This document shows positions 44,505 through 54,596 of a stretch of DNA of 64,000 nt, piece by piece. This stretch comes from Aequorivita marisscotiae (lineage in GTDB: Bacteria; Bacteroidota; Bacteroidia; Flavobacteriales; Flavobacteriaceae), in contig NZ_CP122379.1 in the NCBI RefSeq assembly GCF_029814825.1, forward strand, positions 2,542,001 through 2,606,000. The letters are read 5' to 3'. Every line of letters begins with the position of its first letter. Position 1 is the stretch's first letter. The notes below the pieces were generated by a model. That model was not told the DNA's origin and made no database searches. It saw only the letters and a program-made list of their open reading frames with translations. The translations under genes and the position numbers were made by a program.

Positions 44505-45421
44505 TATCTCAGTTTTGAAAGTTCAGTAAACAGTGCTTTTTCTTTTTCCGACAGATTTTTTGGAAGCTCTATTTTGTAAGTAACATACAAATCGCCGTGT
44601 TGATTTTCCTTTTTGTACTTCGGTAAGCCTTTGCCTTTCAGTTTAACCTTGGTATCGTTTTGGGTCTCGGGTTTTACTTTTAGCTTAACTTTACCAGAAA
44701 GGGTTTCAATTGTAATTTCGCCGCCTAAAATTGCAGTGTACAGCGAAATATTTTCGGTGGCATACAAATCGCTTTCCAATCTTTTGAAACGCGTATTGTT
44801 GAAAATTTCAAAAGTAATTAGCAAATCGCCTTTTGGGCCGCCCTGCATTCCTTCGCCGCCGTAACCTTTAATTTTTATGGTTTGCCCGTCTTCAACGCCT
44901 GCCGGAATTGTTAATCTAATTTTTTTATCTCCAATGCTGATAGTTTGCTTTTGACTTTCCAAGATATCGGTCAAATTCAATCGAAGCGTTGCGGCTAAAT
45001 CTTGCCCTTTAAACTGTGCAGATTGCCTGCGGCCGCCACCAGTAAATCCACCTCCGCCAAACATAGATTCAAAAAAATCTGAAAACTGACTTTCGTCAAA
45101 ACCTTGCCCGCCGCCGGAGTAGGTTCGTTGCCCACCAAATCCGTCGCCGAATCCTTGCGAGCCTTGTTTACGCTTGGCTTCTTCAAATGCATCGGCGTGT
45201 TGCCAATCCTTTCCGTATTGGTCGTATTTTTTACGTTTTTCGGGGTCGCTCAAAACTTCATTTGCTTCATTTATCTGTTGAAATTTTTCCTGCGACGCTT
45301 TGTCGTTGGGATTTAAATCGGGATGATGTTTTCTGGCAAGTTTGCGGTACGCCTTTTTAATATCGGCCGCAGTCGCATTTTTATCCAACCCGAGAACTTT
45401 ATAGTAATCTATGAATTCCAT
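44504..45421 (-). CDS. cbpA: DnaJ-like co-chaperone CbpA
   Basis: This is a J-domain protein that stimulates DnaK ATPase. The J domain (about 1-70) has the HPD motif in [13 protein letters not shown] Gly/Phe-rich linker follows (about 85-135), then two DnaJ C-terminal peptide-binding domains. The zinc-finger domain of true DnaJ is absent, and with cbpM downstream the CbpA assignment is firm. 305 aa. Upstream is an inverted repeat AGTTTAGC/GCTAAACT. Confidence 0.95.
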   Translation of the reverse strand: MEFIDYYKVLGLDKNATAADIKKAYRKLARKHHPDLNPNDKASQEKFQQINEANEVLSDPEKRKKYDQYGKDWQHADAFEEAKRKQGSQGFGDGFGGQRTYSGGGQGFDESQFSDFFESMFGGGGFTGGGRRQSAQFKGQDLAATLRLNLTDILESQKQTISIGDKKIRLTIPAGVEDGQTIKIKGYGGEGMQGGPKGDLLITFEIFNNTRFKRLESDLYATENISLYTAILGGEITIETLSGKVKLKVKPETQNDTKVKLKGKGLPKYKKENQHGDLYVTYKIELPKNLSEKEKALFTELSKLR

Positions 45422-45495
45422 TGAAGTTTTTATTTGTGCTATGAAATTATAAAAAGAAATTTACCTATTCAATTTCCAACCATATTCTTCACAAA

Positions 45496-45521
45496 AGTTT
45501 AGCAATCATACTAGCTAAACT
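45496..45521. promoter_or_regulatory. Perfect inverted repeat between cbpA and parE
   Basis: AGTTTAGC and GCTAAACT are separated by 10 bases, 75 bases upstream of the cbpA ATG. It could be an operator for cbpA-cbpM. The rest of the 313-bp gap is AT-rich and contains TAACAAT/ATTGTTA (45639-45664), a second weak inverted repeat. I see no RNA gene or further coding frame in it. Confidence 0.4.
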
Positions 45522-45680
45522 CTCCGCAAAAGCTATTTTTCCAAACAAAATATTTCAATCTTGCTTTTGTGGAAAACTAATTGTATTTTATTCAGAATAG
45601 CACGGATATTTGCACAATTGGAGCAAAAACCAAATTACTAACAATTAATATTGTTTTATTGTTAATTACTTTCCGAAGTA

Positions 45681-45709
45681 TTGGTTTCACAAGTGCTCAC
45701 GTATATTTA
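45681..45709 (+). promoter_or_regulatory. Candidate parE promoter
   Basis: TTG (45681-45683), an 18-base spacer and TATATTTA (45702-45709) approximate the -33/-7 consensus with one mismatch in the last base. The ATG at 45735 is 25 bases downstream; the promoter excludes the longer frame that begins upstream of it. An alternative is GATATTTG at 45605-45612 with TTG at 45581. Confidence 0.4.
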
Positions 45710-45734
45710 TATTAGCCACCCTACACCAAATCTT

Positions 45735-47585
45735 ATGTCTGAAACACAATATACCGAAGATAACATTCGCTCGCTAGACTGGAAAGAACACATCCGGATG
45801 CGTCCGGGGATGTATATTGGAAAGCTCGGCGATGGTTCGTCGCCCGATGACGGTATTTATATTCTTCTAAAAGAAGTGATAGACAACTGTATTGACGAGT
45901 TTGTAATGGGCGCCGGGAAAACCATCGAAGTTCGCATTAAAGACAAGGAAGTGAAAGTGCGCGATTACGGTCGCGGCATTCCGCTTGGGAAAGTGATCGA
46001 CGTGGTTTCAAAAATGAATACGGGCGGAAAGTACGACAGCCGCGCGTTTAAAAAATCTGTCGGTTTAAATGGGGTCGGTACCAAAGCGGTAAATGCTCTT
46101 TCTGCATTTTTTAAGGTGGAATCGGTTCGCGATAACCAAATGAAGGCGGCGGAATTCTCTTTGGGTGAATTAACCAACGACGTTGAAGTTGAAGAAACCA
46201 GCAAACGAAAGGGGACGAAAGTAATTTTTATTCCCGACGAAAGTATTTTTAAAAACTTTAAATACCGTACGGAATACGTACAAAAAATGCTGAAAAACTA
46301 CGTTTATCTCAACCCGGGATTGACGATAGATTTTAATGGCGAAAAGTTTTATTCCGAAAATGGATTGAAAGATCTTTTAATGGAAACCATCAGCGACGAA
46401 GATATGGCATACCCCATAATTCATCTACGCGGCGATGATATTGAAGTTGCCATAACGCATAGCAAAACCCAATACAGCGAAGAATATCACAGTTTTGTCA
46501 ACGGACAAAATACAACCCAAGGCGGAACACATTTAGCAGCTTTTCGCGAAGCGTTGGTTAAAACCGTTCGCGAATTCTACAATAAAAATTACGACGCCAG
46601 CGATGTGCGAAAAAGTATCGTTTCGGCAATTAGTATAAAAGTGATGGAGCCCGTTTTTGAAAGCCAAACGAAAACAAAGCTTGGCTCCACCGATATGGGC
46701 GGCGATCTGCCAACGGTGCGCACGTTTATAAACGATTTTGTAAAAACAAATCTCGATAACTTCCTTCATAAAAATCCTGAATCAGCAGACGCCATTCAGC
46801 GTAAAATTGTGCAGGCCGAACGTGAGCGTAAAGAGTTAAGCGGTATTCGAAAACTGGCAAAAGATCGAGCTAAAAAGGCAAATCTTCACAATAAAAAACT
46901 ACGTGATTGCCGCGTGCATTTGGGCGACGTGAAAAACGAACGCAATCTTGAATCTACACTGTTTATCACCGAGGGAGATTCGGCAAGTGGTAGTATTACC
47001 AAAAGTCGCGATGTAAATACACAGGCGGTGTTTTCACTTCGTGGAAAACCGTTGAACACCTACGGGATGACCAAAAAAATTGTGTACGAAAACGAAGAGT
47101 TTAACTTGTTACAAGCGGCTTTAAATATTGAAGATTCCATGGAAGATTTGCGATATAACAATATTGTAATCGCTACCGATGCCGATGTGGATGGGATGCA
47201 TATTAGATTGTTGCTCATTACATTTTTTCTTCAGTTTTTCCCCGAACTAATTAAAGAAGGGCATTTGTATATTTTGCAAACGCCACTGTTTCGCGTTCGG
47301 AACAAAAAGGAAACCATTTATTGTTATTCCGAAGAAGAAAGAATAGCCGCAATAGAAAAACTAAAGCCAAAACCCGAAATAACCCGTTTTAAAGGTTTGG
47401 GTGAAATTTCACCAGACGAGTTTGTGCATTTTATTGGCAACGATATCCGGTTAGATCCCGTGATGCTCGATAAATCTATGAGTATTGAAGAATTACTTTC
47501 TTTCTATATGGGAAAAAACACCCCCGATAGACAAGAGTTTATTATTGATAATTTGAAGGTTGAACTTGATAGAGTGGAAGAATAA
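45735..47585 (+). CDS. parE: DNA topoisomerase IV subunit B
   Basis: ParE is the ATPase and TOPRIM subunit of topoisomerase IV, which unlinks daughter chromosomes. The GHKL ATP-binding site shows [10 protein letters not shown] and GRGIPLGKV, and [13 protein letters not shown]. The TOPRIM part has [19 protein letters not shown] and [13 protein letters not shown]. 616 aa suits ParE rather than the longer GyrB, and parC follows after one small gene. The start is the ATG at 45735 ([10 protein letters not shown]). Confidence 0.93.
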   Translation: MSETQYTEDNIRSLDWKEHIRMRPGMYIGKLGDGSSPDDGIYILLKEVIDNCIDEFVMGAGKTIEVRIKDKEVKVRDYGRGIPLGKVIDVVSKMNTGGKYDSRAFKKSVGLNGVGTKAVNALSAFFKVESVRDNQMKAAEFSLGELTNDVEVEETSKRKGTKVIFIPDESIFKNFKYRTEYVQKMLKNYVYLNPGLTIDFNGEKFYSENGLKDLLMETISDEDMAYPIIHLRGDDIEVAITHSKTQYSEEYHSFVNGQNTTQGGTHLAAFREALVKTVREFYNKNYDASDVRKSIVSAISIKVMEPVFESQTKTKLGSTDMGGDLPTVRTFINDFVKTNLDNFLHKNPESADAIQRKIVQAERERKELSGIRKLAKDRAKKANLHNKKLRDCRVHLGDVKNERNLESTLFITEGDSASGSITKSRDVNTQAVFSLRGKPLNTYGMTKKIVYENEEFNLLQAALNIEDSMEDLRYNNIVIATDADVDGMHIRLLLITFFLQFFPELIKEGHLYILQTPLFRVRNKKETIYCYSEEERIAAIEKLKPKPEITRFKGLGEISPDEFVHFIGNDIRLDPVMLDKSMSIEELLSFYMGKNTPDRQEFIIDNLKVELDRVEE

Positions 47586-47597
47586 AAAATATTAGGC

Positions 47598-48035
47598 ATG
47601 GAAAAAATTTATGTAGTGTTTTTCTTATTGTTAATTATGAGTGCGTGTGATACAAATGATGATTGTGCGGCGACAGACCCACCTCCGCAATCAATACATA
47701 TTTCTATTCTCGACACCGAAGGAAATTCGCTGATTGGTGAAAATAATATATATAAACCTACGGAAATTACACTTGATAGAGGCAATCAAAATATTCCATT
47801 GAGATTTTATGATTATGATGGGAAAACTTTTATAGAGCTTTATTATTATGATATGGAATCTGAAAAGGATTATAACTTGATGCTTAATCAGCAGGAAACT
47901 GATATTTTAAAATTAAAAATAAATATTTATAACACTGATTGCTTTACGGAGCTTAAAAGTGTTGAGAAATTTTTATTGAATGGTGAAGAAATTCAAAGAG
48001 ATAATGAAACTTATAGTTATATCATTCAAAAATAA
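47598..48035 (+). CDS. Small lipoprotein of unknown function
   Basis: The N-terminus is a lipoprotein signal (VVFFLLLIMSAC) with the lipid-bearing Cys at about 17. The remaining 128 residues are mostly beta-strand in character (SIHISILDTEGNSLIGENN, PLRFYDYDGKTFIELYYY). It lies in the 500-bp gap between parE and parC, only 12 bases after parE, so it is likely transcribed with them. It is more AT-rich than its neighbours. No family was recognised; it probably sits in the outer membrane. Confidence 0.75.
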   Translation: MEKIYVVFFLLLIMSACDTNDDCAATDPPPQSIHISILDTEGNSLIGENNIYKPTEITLDRGNQNIPLRFYDYDGKTFIELYYYDMESEKDYNLMLNQQETDILKLKINIYNTDCFTELKSVEKFLLNGEEIQRDNETYSYIIQK

Positions 48036-48089
48036 TATTAAAAGATTTCCGAACCTGGAACCTGAATTCTGAAACTTGGAACCAAAACA

Positions 48090-50750
48090 ATGAGTGACGA
48101 ACTCGACAACAACGAAGAACAACAAACAGGCCCAGACTACTTGGGCGTAAACGACGATACTTCCGGCGATACCATAAAAAAGGTAACCGGCATGTACCGC
48201 GACTGGTTTTTGGATTACGCCAGTTACGTAATACTTGAACGCGCCGTACCCGCTATTGAGGACGGTTTTAAACCTGTGCAGCGCCGCATTATGCAGTCTA
48301 TGAAAGATTTGGACGATGGGCGTTACAACAAAGTGGCAAACATCGTGGGGCATACCATGCAGTATCACCCACACGGCGATGCGAGTATTGCGGATGCCAT
48401 GGTGCAAATTGGCCAAAAAGATTTATTGATTGATACCCAAGGTAACTGGGGAAATATTTTAACCGGTGATAGCGCCGCAGCATCGCGATATATTGAGGCA
48501 CGGCTTTCAAAATTTGCCTTGGATGTGGTTTACAATCCAAAGGTAACAAAATGGCAGGCTTCATATGATGGTCGAAGAAAAGAGCCAATAAATCTGCCAG
48601 TTAAATTTCCGTTGTTGTTAAATCAAGGTGGCGAAGGTATTGCGGTTGGGCTTTCAACAAAAATACTTCCACATAATTTTATTGAACTGATTGATGCTTC
48701 AATTAAGCATTTACAAGGTAAAAGGTTTACAATCTATCCAGACTTTCCCACAGGTGGATTGATGGATGTGGCCGATTATAACGATGGTCTTCGCGGTGGG
48801 AAAATCCGAAGTCGCGCGCGTATAAACCAACTGGATAAAAATACGCTGGTAATTACCGAAATTCCCTTTGGAACCAACACTTCATCGCTTATCGATTCAA
48901 TTTTAAAGGCGAACGACAAAGGGAAAATAAAAATTAAAAAAATAGAGGATAATACTGCTGCGGAGGTGGAAATTCAAATCCATTTGCCAAGTGGCATTTC
49001 GCCGGATAAAACCATAGATGCGCTGTATGCCTTTACGGCTTGCGAAAGCAGCATTTCGCCATTGGGTTGTGTAATTGAAGATAACAGTCCGTTGTTTGTT
49101 GGAGTGTCTGAAATGCTTCGCGTAAGCACAGATCGCACGGTGGAACTGCTTAAAAGCGAACTCGAAATTCAATTAAATGAACTGGAGGAGCAGTGGCATT
49201 TTGCGTCTTTGGAGCGAATTTTTATAGAAAACCGAATCTATCGCGATATTGAAGAAGAGGAAACGTGGGAAGGCGTAATTGCTGCAATCGATAAAGGATT
49301 ACAGCCGCATATTAAACATTTAAAGCGTGCTGTAACCGAAGAAGATATTGTGCGTTTGACTGAAATTCGCATTAAGAGAATTTCAAAATTTGATATTGAT
49401 AAAGCACAGCAAAAGATTGAGGCGCTGGAAGATAGCATCGCTCAAATAAAGCATCACTTAGCGCACTTAATTGAGTATGCAATAGACTATTTTAAACGTT
49501 TAAAAAAGGATTACGGCGTAGGAAAGGAACGGAAAACCGAAATCAGGACTTTTGATGATATTGAAGCTACAAAAGTAGTAATCAGAAATACAAAATTGTA
49601 CGTAAACCGCGCTGAAGGATTTGTGGGCACCAGCCTAAAACGCGACGAATACGTTACCGATTGCAGCGATATTGACGATATTATAGTGTTCACCGAAGAT
49701 GGTACAATGATGGTCACAAAAGTGGACGCCAAAACGTTTGTGGGCAAAAACATTATTCATGTGGCCGTTTTTAAAAAGAAGGACAAACGCACTATTTATA
49801 ATATGATTTATCGCGATGGAGCTCGCGGCGCAAATTATGTAAAGCGCTTTGCGGTGACTTCTACAACTCGCGATAGGGAATATGATATGACGAACGGGGC
49901 AAAAGGTTCCAAAGTGCTTTATTTTACTGCAAATCCCAATGGTGAGGCCGAATTGGTTACTATTTATTTACGCCAAAGTGGAAGCATTAAAAAACTTAAA
50001 TTCGATTTAGATTTTGCAGATCAGCTGGTAAAAGGGAGAAATTCCAAAGGAAACATCGTTACTAAATATTCCATCAGAAAAATTGAATTAAAAGAGAAAG
50101 GACTTTCTACACTCAAACCCCGTAAAATATGGTTTGACGATTCTGTACAACGTTTAAATGTGGACGATAGAGGTGAGCTTTTAGGCGAATTTCGTAAAGA
50201 AGATCGATTGCTAATAGTGAACCAAAAAGGTGTAGTAAAAACCGTTGTGCCCGACCTTCAGCTTCGGTTTGATGACGATATGATAATTCTTGAAAAGTGG
50301 GACCCAAAGAAACCTTTGAGCGCCATTTACTGGGAAGGCGAAAAAGAATTGTTTTATGTGAAGCGCTTTTTAATTGAAAATCCCGATAGAGATGAAACAA
50401 TTATTACCGATCATCCAAATTCATATTTAGAAAAAATATTTACCGATTACCGACCAATGGCCGAAGTGGTCTTCGCCAAAAAAAGAGGGCAGGAGCGCGA
50501 GGAAAATTTGGAGCTTAATTTGGAGGAATTCATAGCTGTAAAAGGCATAAACGCAATGGGCAACCAACTTACAAAGGAAAAAGTTTTGGAAATAAACACC
50601 AAAGAACCTTTGCCTTACGAGCCGCCAGCACCTGTAGAGCCCGAGGAAATTGATGTTGTGGACGAGGAGGATATGGCTTCGAAAAACAACGATTCTAAAA
50701 ACGATAGTGATTCAAAAACCGATGAAGGCGGGCAGGGGTTATTGTTTTAA
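48090..50750 (+). CDS. parC: DNA topoisomerase IV subunit A
   Basis: ParC is the cleaving subunit of topoisomerase IV. The winged-helix domain has VPAIEDGFKPVQRRIMQSM and HPHGDASIADAMVQIGQ. The catalytic Tyr is in SAAASRYIEARL (about 135). The tower and coiled region (about 330-470) and a C-terminal beta-pinwheel follow, ending in an acidic, Asp/Ser-rich tail. 886 aa. The lack of a clear GyrA box and the neighbouring parE favour ParC. Confidence 0.93.
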   Translation: MSDELDNNEEQQTGPDYLGVNDDTSGDTIKKVTGMYRDWFLDYASYVILERAVPAIEDGFKPVQRRIMQSMKDLDDGRYNKVANIVGHTMQYHPHGDASIADAMVQIGQKDLLIDTQGNWGNILTGDSAAASRYIEARLSKFALDVVYNPKVTKWQASYDGRRKEPINLPVKFPLLLNQGGEGIAVGLSTKILPHNFIELIDASIKHLQGKRFTIYPDFPTGGLMDVADYNDGLRGGKIRSRARINQLDKNTLVITEIPFGTNTSSLIDSILKANDKGKIKIKKIEDNTAAEVEIQIHLPSGISPDKTIDALYAFTACESSISPLGCVIEDNSPLFVGVSEMLRVSTDRTVELLKSELEIQLNELEEQWHFASLERIFIENRIYRDIEEEETWEGVIAAIDKGLQPHIKHLKRAVTEEDIVRLTEIRIKRISKFDIDKAQQKIEALEDSIAQIKHHLAHLIEYAIDYFKRLKKDYGVGKERKTEIRTFDDIEATKVVIRNTKLYVNRAEGFVGTSLKRDEYVTDCSDIDDIIVFTEDGTMMVTKVDAKTFVGKNIIHVAVFKKKDKRTIYNMIYRDGARGANYVKRFAVTSTTRDREYDMTNGAKGSKVLYFTANPNGEAELVTIYLRQSGSIKKLKFDLDFADQLVKGRNSKGNIVTKYSIRKIELKEKGLSTLKPRKIWFDDSVQRLNVDDRGELLGEFRKEDRLLIVNQKGVVKTVVPDLQLRFDDDMIILEKWDPKKPLSAIYWEGEKELFYVKRFLIENPDRDETIITDHPNSYLEKIFTDYRPMAEVVFAKKRGQEREENLELNLEEFIAVKGINAMGNQLTKEKVLEINTKEPLPYEPPAPVEPEEIDVVDEEDMASKNNDSKNDSDSKTDEGGQGLLF

Positions 50751-50815
50751 ACATTCAAGGTCGTTTTTGCTGCAAAATTAATTATTCCAAAAAATAATTT
50801 TCAGTCCCCAAACCT

Positions 50816-50846
50816 TTTGATTTTCAAAAGAAAAACCTTATTTTTG
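50816..50846 (+). promoter_or_regulatory. Strong promoter of rpsA
   Basis: TTTG (50816-50819), a 19-base spacer and TATTTTTG (50839-50846) match the Bacteroidota -33/-7 consensus exactly in sequence and spacing. It directs a leader of about 160 bases before the rpsA ATG. Confidence 0.8.
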
Positions 50847-50850
50847 CACC

Positions 50851-51003
50851 CCTCTTAGCGACGAGGCAAGAATAAGAGGAATTAAAACAAAACAAAATCA
50901 AACCCTTCTGTGGGATAGTCGCAGTAAAATCTTGTAACAACGCAGAATACAAAGCGTTTGAAATTAGCAGTTTTCACTTTGTTGAAAATTTAAAATTTCA
51001 AAC
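50851..51003 (+). promoter_or_regulatory. Structured 5' leader of rpsA
   Basis: Three hairpins are visible. CCTCTTA (50851-50857) pairs with TAAGAGG (50873-50879). CTGTG pairs with CGCAG near 50910-50926. GTTTGAAATT (50956-50965) pairs with AATTTCAAAC (50994-51003), with a nested TTTTCA/TGAAAA stem inside. The last ends 12 bases before the ATG, well placed to control translation. Autogenous control by S1 is inferred from knowledge of rpsA in other bacteria. Confidence 0.5.
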
Positions 51004-51015
51004 ACAAATTAACAA

Positions 51016-52866
51016 ATGGCTGATAAAGCAAACAAAGAAGAAGTGCAGGTAGAAGATACTGCAACTCAAAATGAGGTAGCTACAAAACCTCAAAAAGAAG
51101 TTTCTCTTAAAGAGAGCAATCCTGAAAAATTTCTTGAAGAATTTAACTGGCACAACTACGAAGAAGGTATTGACCCAATCGACGATGGTAAGCTAGAAGA
51201 ATTCGAAAAATTGGTAGCAGAGAATTTCGTTGACACTTTGGATGACGAAGTTGTTGAAGGAAAAGTGGTTTACATCACAGATCGTGATGCAATCATCGAC
51301 ATTAACGCGAAAAGTGAAGGTGTTGTTTCATTGAACGAATTCCGTTACAATCCAGATTTAAAAGTTGGTGATAAAGTAGAAGTATTGATCGACGTTCGTG
51401 AGGACAGCACCGGTCAACTTATTCTTAGCCACCGTAAAGCTAGAACCATTAAGGCTTGGGACCGTGTAAATGCTGCCCACGACGAAGCTACAATCGTAAA
51501 TGGTTACGTAAAATGCCGCACAAAAGGTGGTATGATCGTAGATGTTTTCGGTATCGAGGCTTTCTTGCCAGGTTCGCAAATTGACGTTAAACCAATCCGT
51601 GATTACGACGTTTACGTTGGTAAAACAATGGAATTTAAAGTTGTTAAAATTAACCACGAATTTAAAAACGTTGTTGTTTCTCACAAAGCGCTTATTGAAG
51701 CGGATATTGAAGAGCAGAAAAAAGAAATCATCGGCCAACTTGAAAAAGGACAGGTACTTGAAGGTGTTGTTAAAAACATTACTTCATACGGTGTATTCGT
51801 TGATCTTGGTGGTGTTGATGGACTTGTTCACATTACAGACCTTTCTTGGTCACGTATTAACCATCCAAATGAGATCGTTGAACTTGATCAGAAATTGAAC
51901 GTTGTAATTCTTGATTTCGATGAAGATAAAACACGTATCCAATTAGGTCTAAAACAATTAAACCCGCACCCATGGGAAGCTCTTGGAGAAGAGTTGAAAG
52001 TTGGTGATAAAGTAAAAGGTAAAGTAGTTGTTATTGCAGACTACGGTGCATTTATTGAAGTTGCTGAAGGTGTTGAAGGTTTAATCCACGTTAGCGAAAT
52101 GTCTTGGTCTACGCACTTACGTAGCGCTCAGGATTTCGTAAATGTTGGTGATGAGGTTGAAGCGGTAATCCTTACAATGGATAAGGAAGAACGCAAAATG
52201 AGCCTTGGTATTAAGCAAATGACTCCAGATCCATGGACAGATATTACTACTAAATACCCAGTTGGTTCACGTCACAAAGGTATTGTACGTAACTTCACTA
52301 ACTTTGGTGTTTTTGTTGAATTAGAAGAAGGAATTGACGGTCTTATCTACATAAGCGATCTTTCTTGGACTAATAAAATTAAGCACCCAAGTGAGTTTAC
52401 CAATATTGGTGACACGCTGGAAGTTGTTGTATTAGAATTAGATGTTGAAGGTCGTAAACTTAGTTTAGGTCACAAACAAACAGAAGAAAACCCTTGGGAT
52501 AAATACGAAGATGAATTTGCAGTTGGAACTAAGCACACTGCTTCTATTGACGAAGTAGTAGACAAAGGAGCAACTATTAAATTCAACGAAGATATCGTAG
52601 CATTTGTACCAAGCCGTCACCTTGAAAAAGAAGATGGTTCTATGTTGAAAAAAGGCGATGAAGCAGAATTCCAAATTATTGAATTCAACAAAGAATTCAA
52701 GAAAGTGGTTGCTTCGCATATGGTAATTCACAAAGAGGAAGAGGCAAAAATTGTAAAAGAAGCTGTTAAAAAACAAGCAACTGCACAAGACGAGTCTAAA
52801 ACCACTCTAGGCGATGCCAATGCTGCATTACAAGCGCTTAAAGACAAAATGGACGGTAAAAAATAA
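51016..52866 (+). CDS. rpsA: 30S ribosomal protein S1
   Basis: S1 helps bind and unfold mRNA on the 30S subunit. Six S1 domains are visible, beginning near VVEGKVVYITDRDAIIDI, ATIVNGYVKCRTKGGMIV, VLEGVVKNITSYGVFVDL, VKGKVVVIADYGAFIEV, HKGIVRNFTNFGVFVEL and HTASIDEVVDKGATIKF. An acidic N-terminal extension of about 75 residues precedes them. 616 aa. Codon use is cleaner and more regular than in neighbours, as expected for a highly expressed gene. A strong promoter and terminator frame a single-gene unit. Confidence 0.97.
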   Translation: MADKANKEEVQVEDTATQNEVATKPQKEVSLKESNPEKFLEEFNWHNYEEGIDPIDDGKLEEFEKLVAENFVDTLDDEVVEGKVVYITDRDAIIDINAKSEGVVSLNEFRYNPDLKVGDKVEVLIDVREDSTGQLILSHRKARTIKAWDRVNAAHDEATIVNGYVKCRTKGGMIVDVFGIEAFLPGSQIDVKPIRDYDVYVGKTMEFKVVKINHEFKNVVVSHKALIEADIEEQKKEIIGQLEKGQVLEGVVKNITSYGVFVDLGGVDGLVHITDLSWSRINHPNEIVELDQKLNVVILDFDEDKTRIQLGLKQLNPHPWEALGEELKVGDKVKGKVVVIADYGAFIEVAEGVEGLIHVSEMSWSTHLRSAQDFVNVGDEVEAVILTMDKEERKMSLGIKQMTPDPWTDITTKYPVGSRHKGIVRNFTNFGVFVELEEGIDGLIYISDLSWTNKIKHPSEFTNIGDTLEVVVLELDVEGRKLSLGHKQTEENPWDKYEDEFAVGTKHTASIDEVVDKGATIKFNEDIVAFVPSRHLEKEDGSMLKKGDEAEFQIIEFNKEFKKVVASHMVIHKEEEAKIVKEAVKKQATAQDESKTTLGDANAALQALKDKMDGKK

Positions 52867-52888
52867 TCGGTTCATTTTATAAATAATG

Positions 52889-52919
52889 AAAAGCCTTCCC
52901 GAAACGGAAGGCTTTTTTA
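52889..52919 (+). terminator. Intrinsic terminator of rpsA
   Basis: AAAAGCCTTCC pairs with GGAAGGCTTTT around CGAAAC, followed by further T. It lies 22 bases after the rpsA stop. Confidence 0.9.
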
Positions 52920-53048
52920 TTATATAAAACACTAACTTTTTCTGATTATTACCATTATAGGTAGGCGTCAAAGAGGGAGGAGATCCCTGAAAAACAGTCC
53001 CTTCAAAATCAATTTCAAAATCTTCACTTTTTGAACCCAAAAAAATCG

Positions 53049-53056
53049 TACTTTTG
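53049..53056 (+). promoter_or_regulatory. -7 promoter element of the pyrR operon
   Basis: TACTTTTG is an exact TANNTTTG box, 27 bases before the pyrR ATG at 53084. It overlaps the upstream TTG that would give a longer pyrR, so the shorter start is right. The spacer between rpsA and pyrR otherwise shows no attenuator-like structure. Confidence 0.5.
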
Positions 53057-53083
53057 CTCTCTGAATACAATTCAGAACTTCCT

Positions 53084-53623
53084 ATGAGCCAAAAAGTGTT
53101 ATTGAACGCAACCGAGATAAACATTGCGCTTAACCGTTTGGCTTGCCAATTAATTGAAAAGCACGACGATTTTTCTAAAACCGTACTTATTGGCATACAA
53201 CCCCGCGGTGTATTCTTAGCTGAAAGATTAAAAACCTTGCTCGAATCTGAATACAAAATCAAGGATATAAAACTCGGGTATTTAGATATTACTTTTTTTC
53301 GAGACGATTTCCGAAGAGGCCAAAAGCCCTTGGAAGCAAACAAAACCAAAATAAATTTTATTGTTGAAGATAAAAATGTTGTTTTTATAGACGATGTTTT
53401 ATTTACAGGAAGAAGCATACGCTCTGCGTTGACCGCAGTACAATCCTTTGGAAGACCGTTGGAAATTGAGCTGCTAACATTGATAGACCGTCGCTTTAGC
53501 CGGCACTTACCCATACAGCCCGATTACCGCGGCAGACAGGTAGATGCAATTAATGGAGAAAAGGTAAAAGTATGCTGGAAAGAAAATGACGGAGAAGATG
53601 CTGTTTACCTCGTAAAAAATTAA
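53084..53623 (+). CDS. pyrR: Bifunctional pyr operon regulator/uracil phosphoribosyltransferase
   Basis: This PyrR-type phosphoribosyltransferase of 179 residues has the PRPP-binding loop VVFIDDVLFTGRSIRSAL (about 104-121) and IGIQPRGVFLAERL. In Firmicutes PyrR binds pyr mRNA to attenuate transcription. Here it is followed by pyrB after 43 bp of degenerate repeats, but I see no PyrR-type anti-terminator, so in this organism it may act mainly as an enzyme. The start MSQKVLLN is set by the promoter. Confidence 0.92.
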   Translation: MSQKVLLNATEINIALNRLACQLIEKHDDFSKTVLIGIQPRGVFLAERLKTLLESEYKIKDIKLGYLDITFFRDDFRRGQKPLEANKTKINFIVEDKNVVFIDDVLFTGRSIRSALTAVQSFGRPLEIELLTLIDRRFSRHLPIQPDYRGRQVDAINGEKVKVCWKENDGEDAVYLVKN

Positions 53624-53666
53624 AATAGAAATTGAGAACAGACAACCGATAACTGATAATAGAAAA

Positions 53667-54596
53667 ATGAGCGAACTAAGTGTAAACCACTTACTGGGAA
53701 TTAAATACATCACCGAAGCCGATATCCAACTTATCTTTGAAACGGCAGACCATTTTAAGGAAGTTATAAATAGGCCCATCAAAAAAGTACCCTCACTTCG
53801 CGATATTACTATTGCCAACCTTTTTTTCGAAAACAGTACCCGTACCAAACTTTCTTTTGAACTTGCAGAAAAAAGACTTTCCGCAGATGTTATAAACTTT
53901 GCCTCATCGAGCTCTTCGGTTACCAAAGGCGAAACATTGATAGACACTGTAAACAACATACTTTCTATGAAAGTAGATATGGTAGTTATGCGCCACCCAA
54001 ACCCGGGCGCGGGCGTATTTCTTTCTAAACACGTAAATGCAAGTATAATTAATGCAGGCGATGGAGCCCACGAGCATCCCACCCAGGCTTTGTTAGATAC
54101 GTATTCCATTCGTGAAAAACTTGGTGATGTTTCGGGTAAAAAAGTTGTAATTGTTGGTGACATTCTTCATTCACGGGTTGCACTTTCAAATATATTCGCA
54201 CTTCAAAAACTTGGAGCGACAGTTAAGGTATGTGGTCCTAAAACTTTAATTCCTAAATACATAGAAAAACTTAATGTGGGGGTTGAAACAAATCTTCGTA
54301 AAGCGTTGGAATGGTGCGATGTGGCCAATATGCTTCGTGTGCAAAACGAACGGATGGACATTAGTTATTTTCCTACTACGCGAGAATATACCCAGCAATT
54401 TGGTCTTTCTAAAGCAATCTTAGATTCTTTAAATAAAGAAATAGTGGTTATGCATCCAGGTCCCATAAATCGCGGAGTTGAAATAACCAGCGACGTGGCA
54501 GATAGCAAGCAATCAATTATTTTGGAACAAGTTCAAAATGGCGTTGCCGTGCGTATGGCTGTTATATATTTATTGGCTTCAAAAATAAAATCGTAA
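53667..54596 (+). CDS. pyrB: Aspartate carbamoyltransferase catalytic subunit
   Basis: It joins carbamoyl phosphate and aspartate in pyrimidine synthesis. The carbamoyl-phosphate loop is FFENSTRTKLSFELA, the 80s loop SSSVTKGETLIDT, the HPTQ motif HEHPTQALLDTYS, and the aspartate region RVQNERMD and MHPGPINRGVE. 309 aa fits. No pyrI regulatory subunit follows; the next gene overlaps by one base (TAATG). Confidence 0.97.
   Translation: MSELSVNHLLGIKYITEADIQLIFETADHFKEVINRPIKKVPSLRDITIANLFFENSTRTKLSFELAEKRLSADVINFASSSSSVTKGETLIDTVNNILSMKVDMVVMRHPNPGAGVFLSKHVNASIINAGDGAHEHPTQALLDTYSIREKLGDVSGKKVVIVGDILHSRVALSNIFALQKLGATVKVCGPKTLIPKYIEKLNVGVETNLRKALEWCDVANMLRVQNERMDISYFPTTREYTQQFGLSKAILDSLNKEIVVMHPGPINRGVEITSDVADSKQSIILEQVQNGVAVRMAVIYLLASKIKS

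Noticed and set aside
45681..45734. Longer frame upstream of parE
   Set aside because: It begins at the -33 TTG of a plausible promoter; homology starts at [10 protein letters not shown].
52828..53514. 228-codon open frame on the minus strand across the rpsA-pyrR spacer and pyrR
   Set aside because: It lies antisense to pyrR, which has clear PRPP-binding motifs and a promoter; the antisense translation has no domain and is low in complexity.
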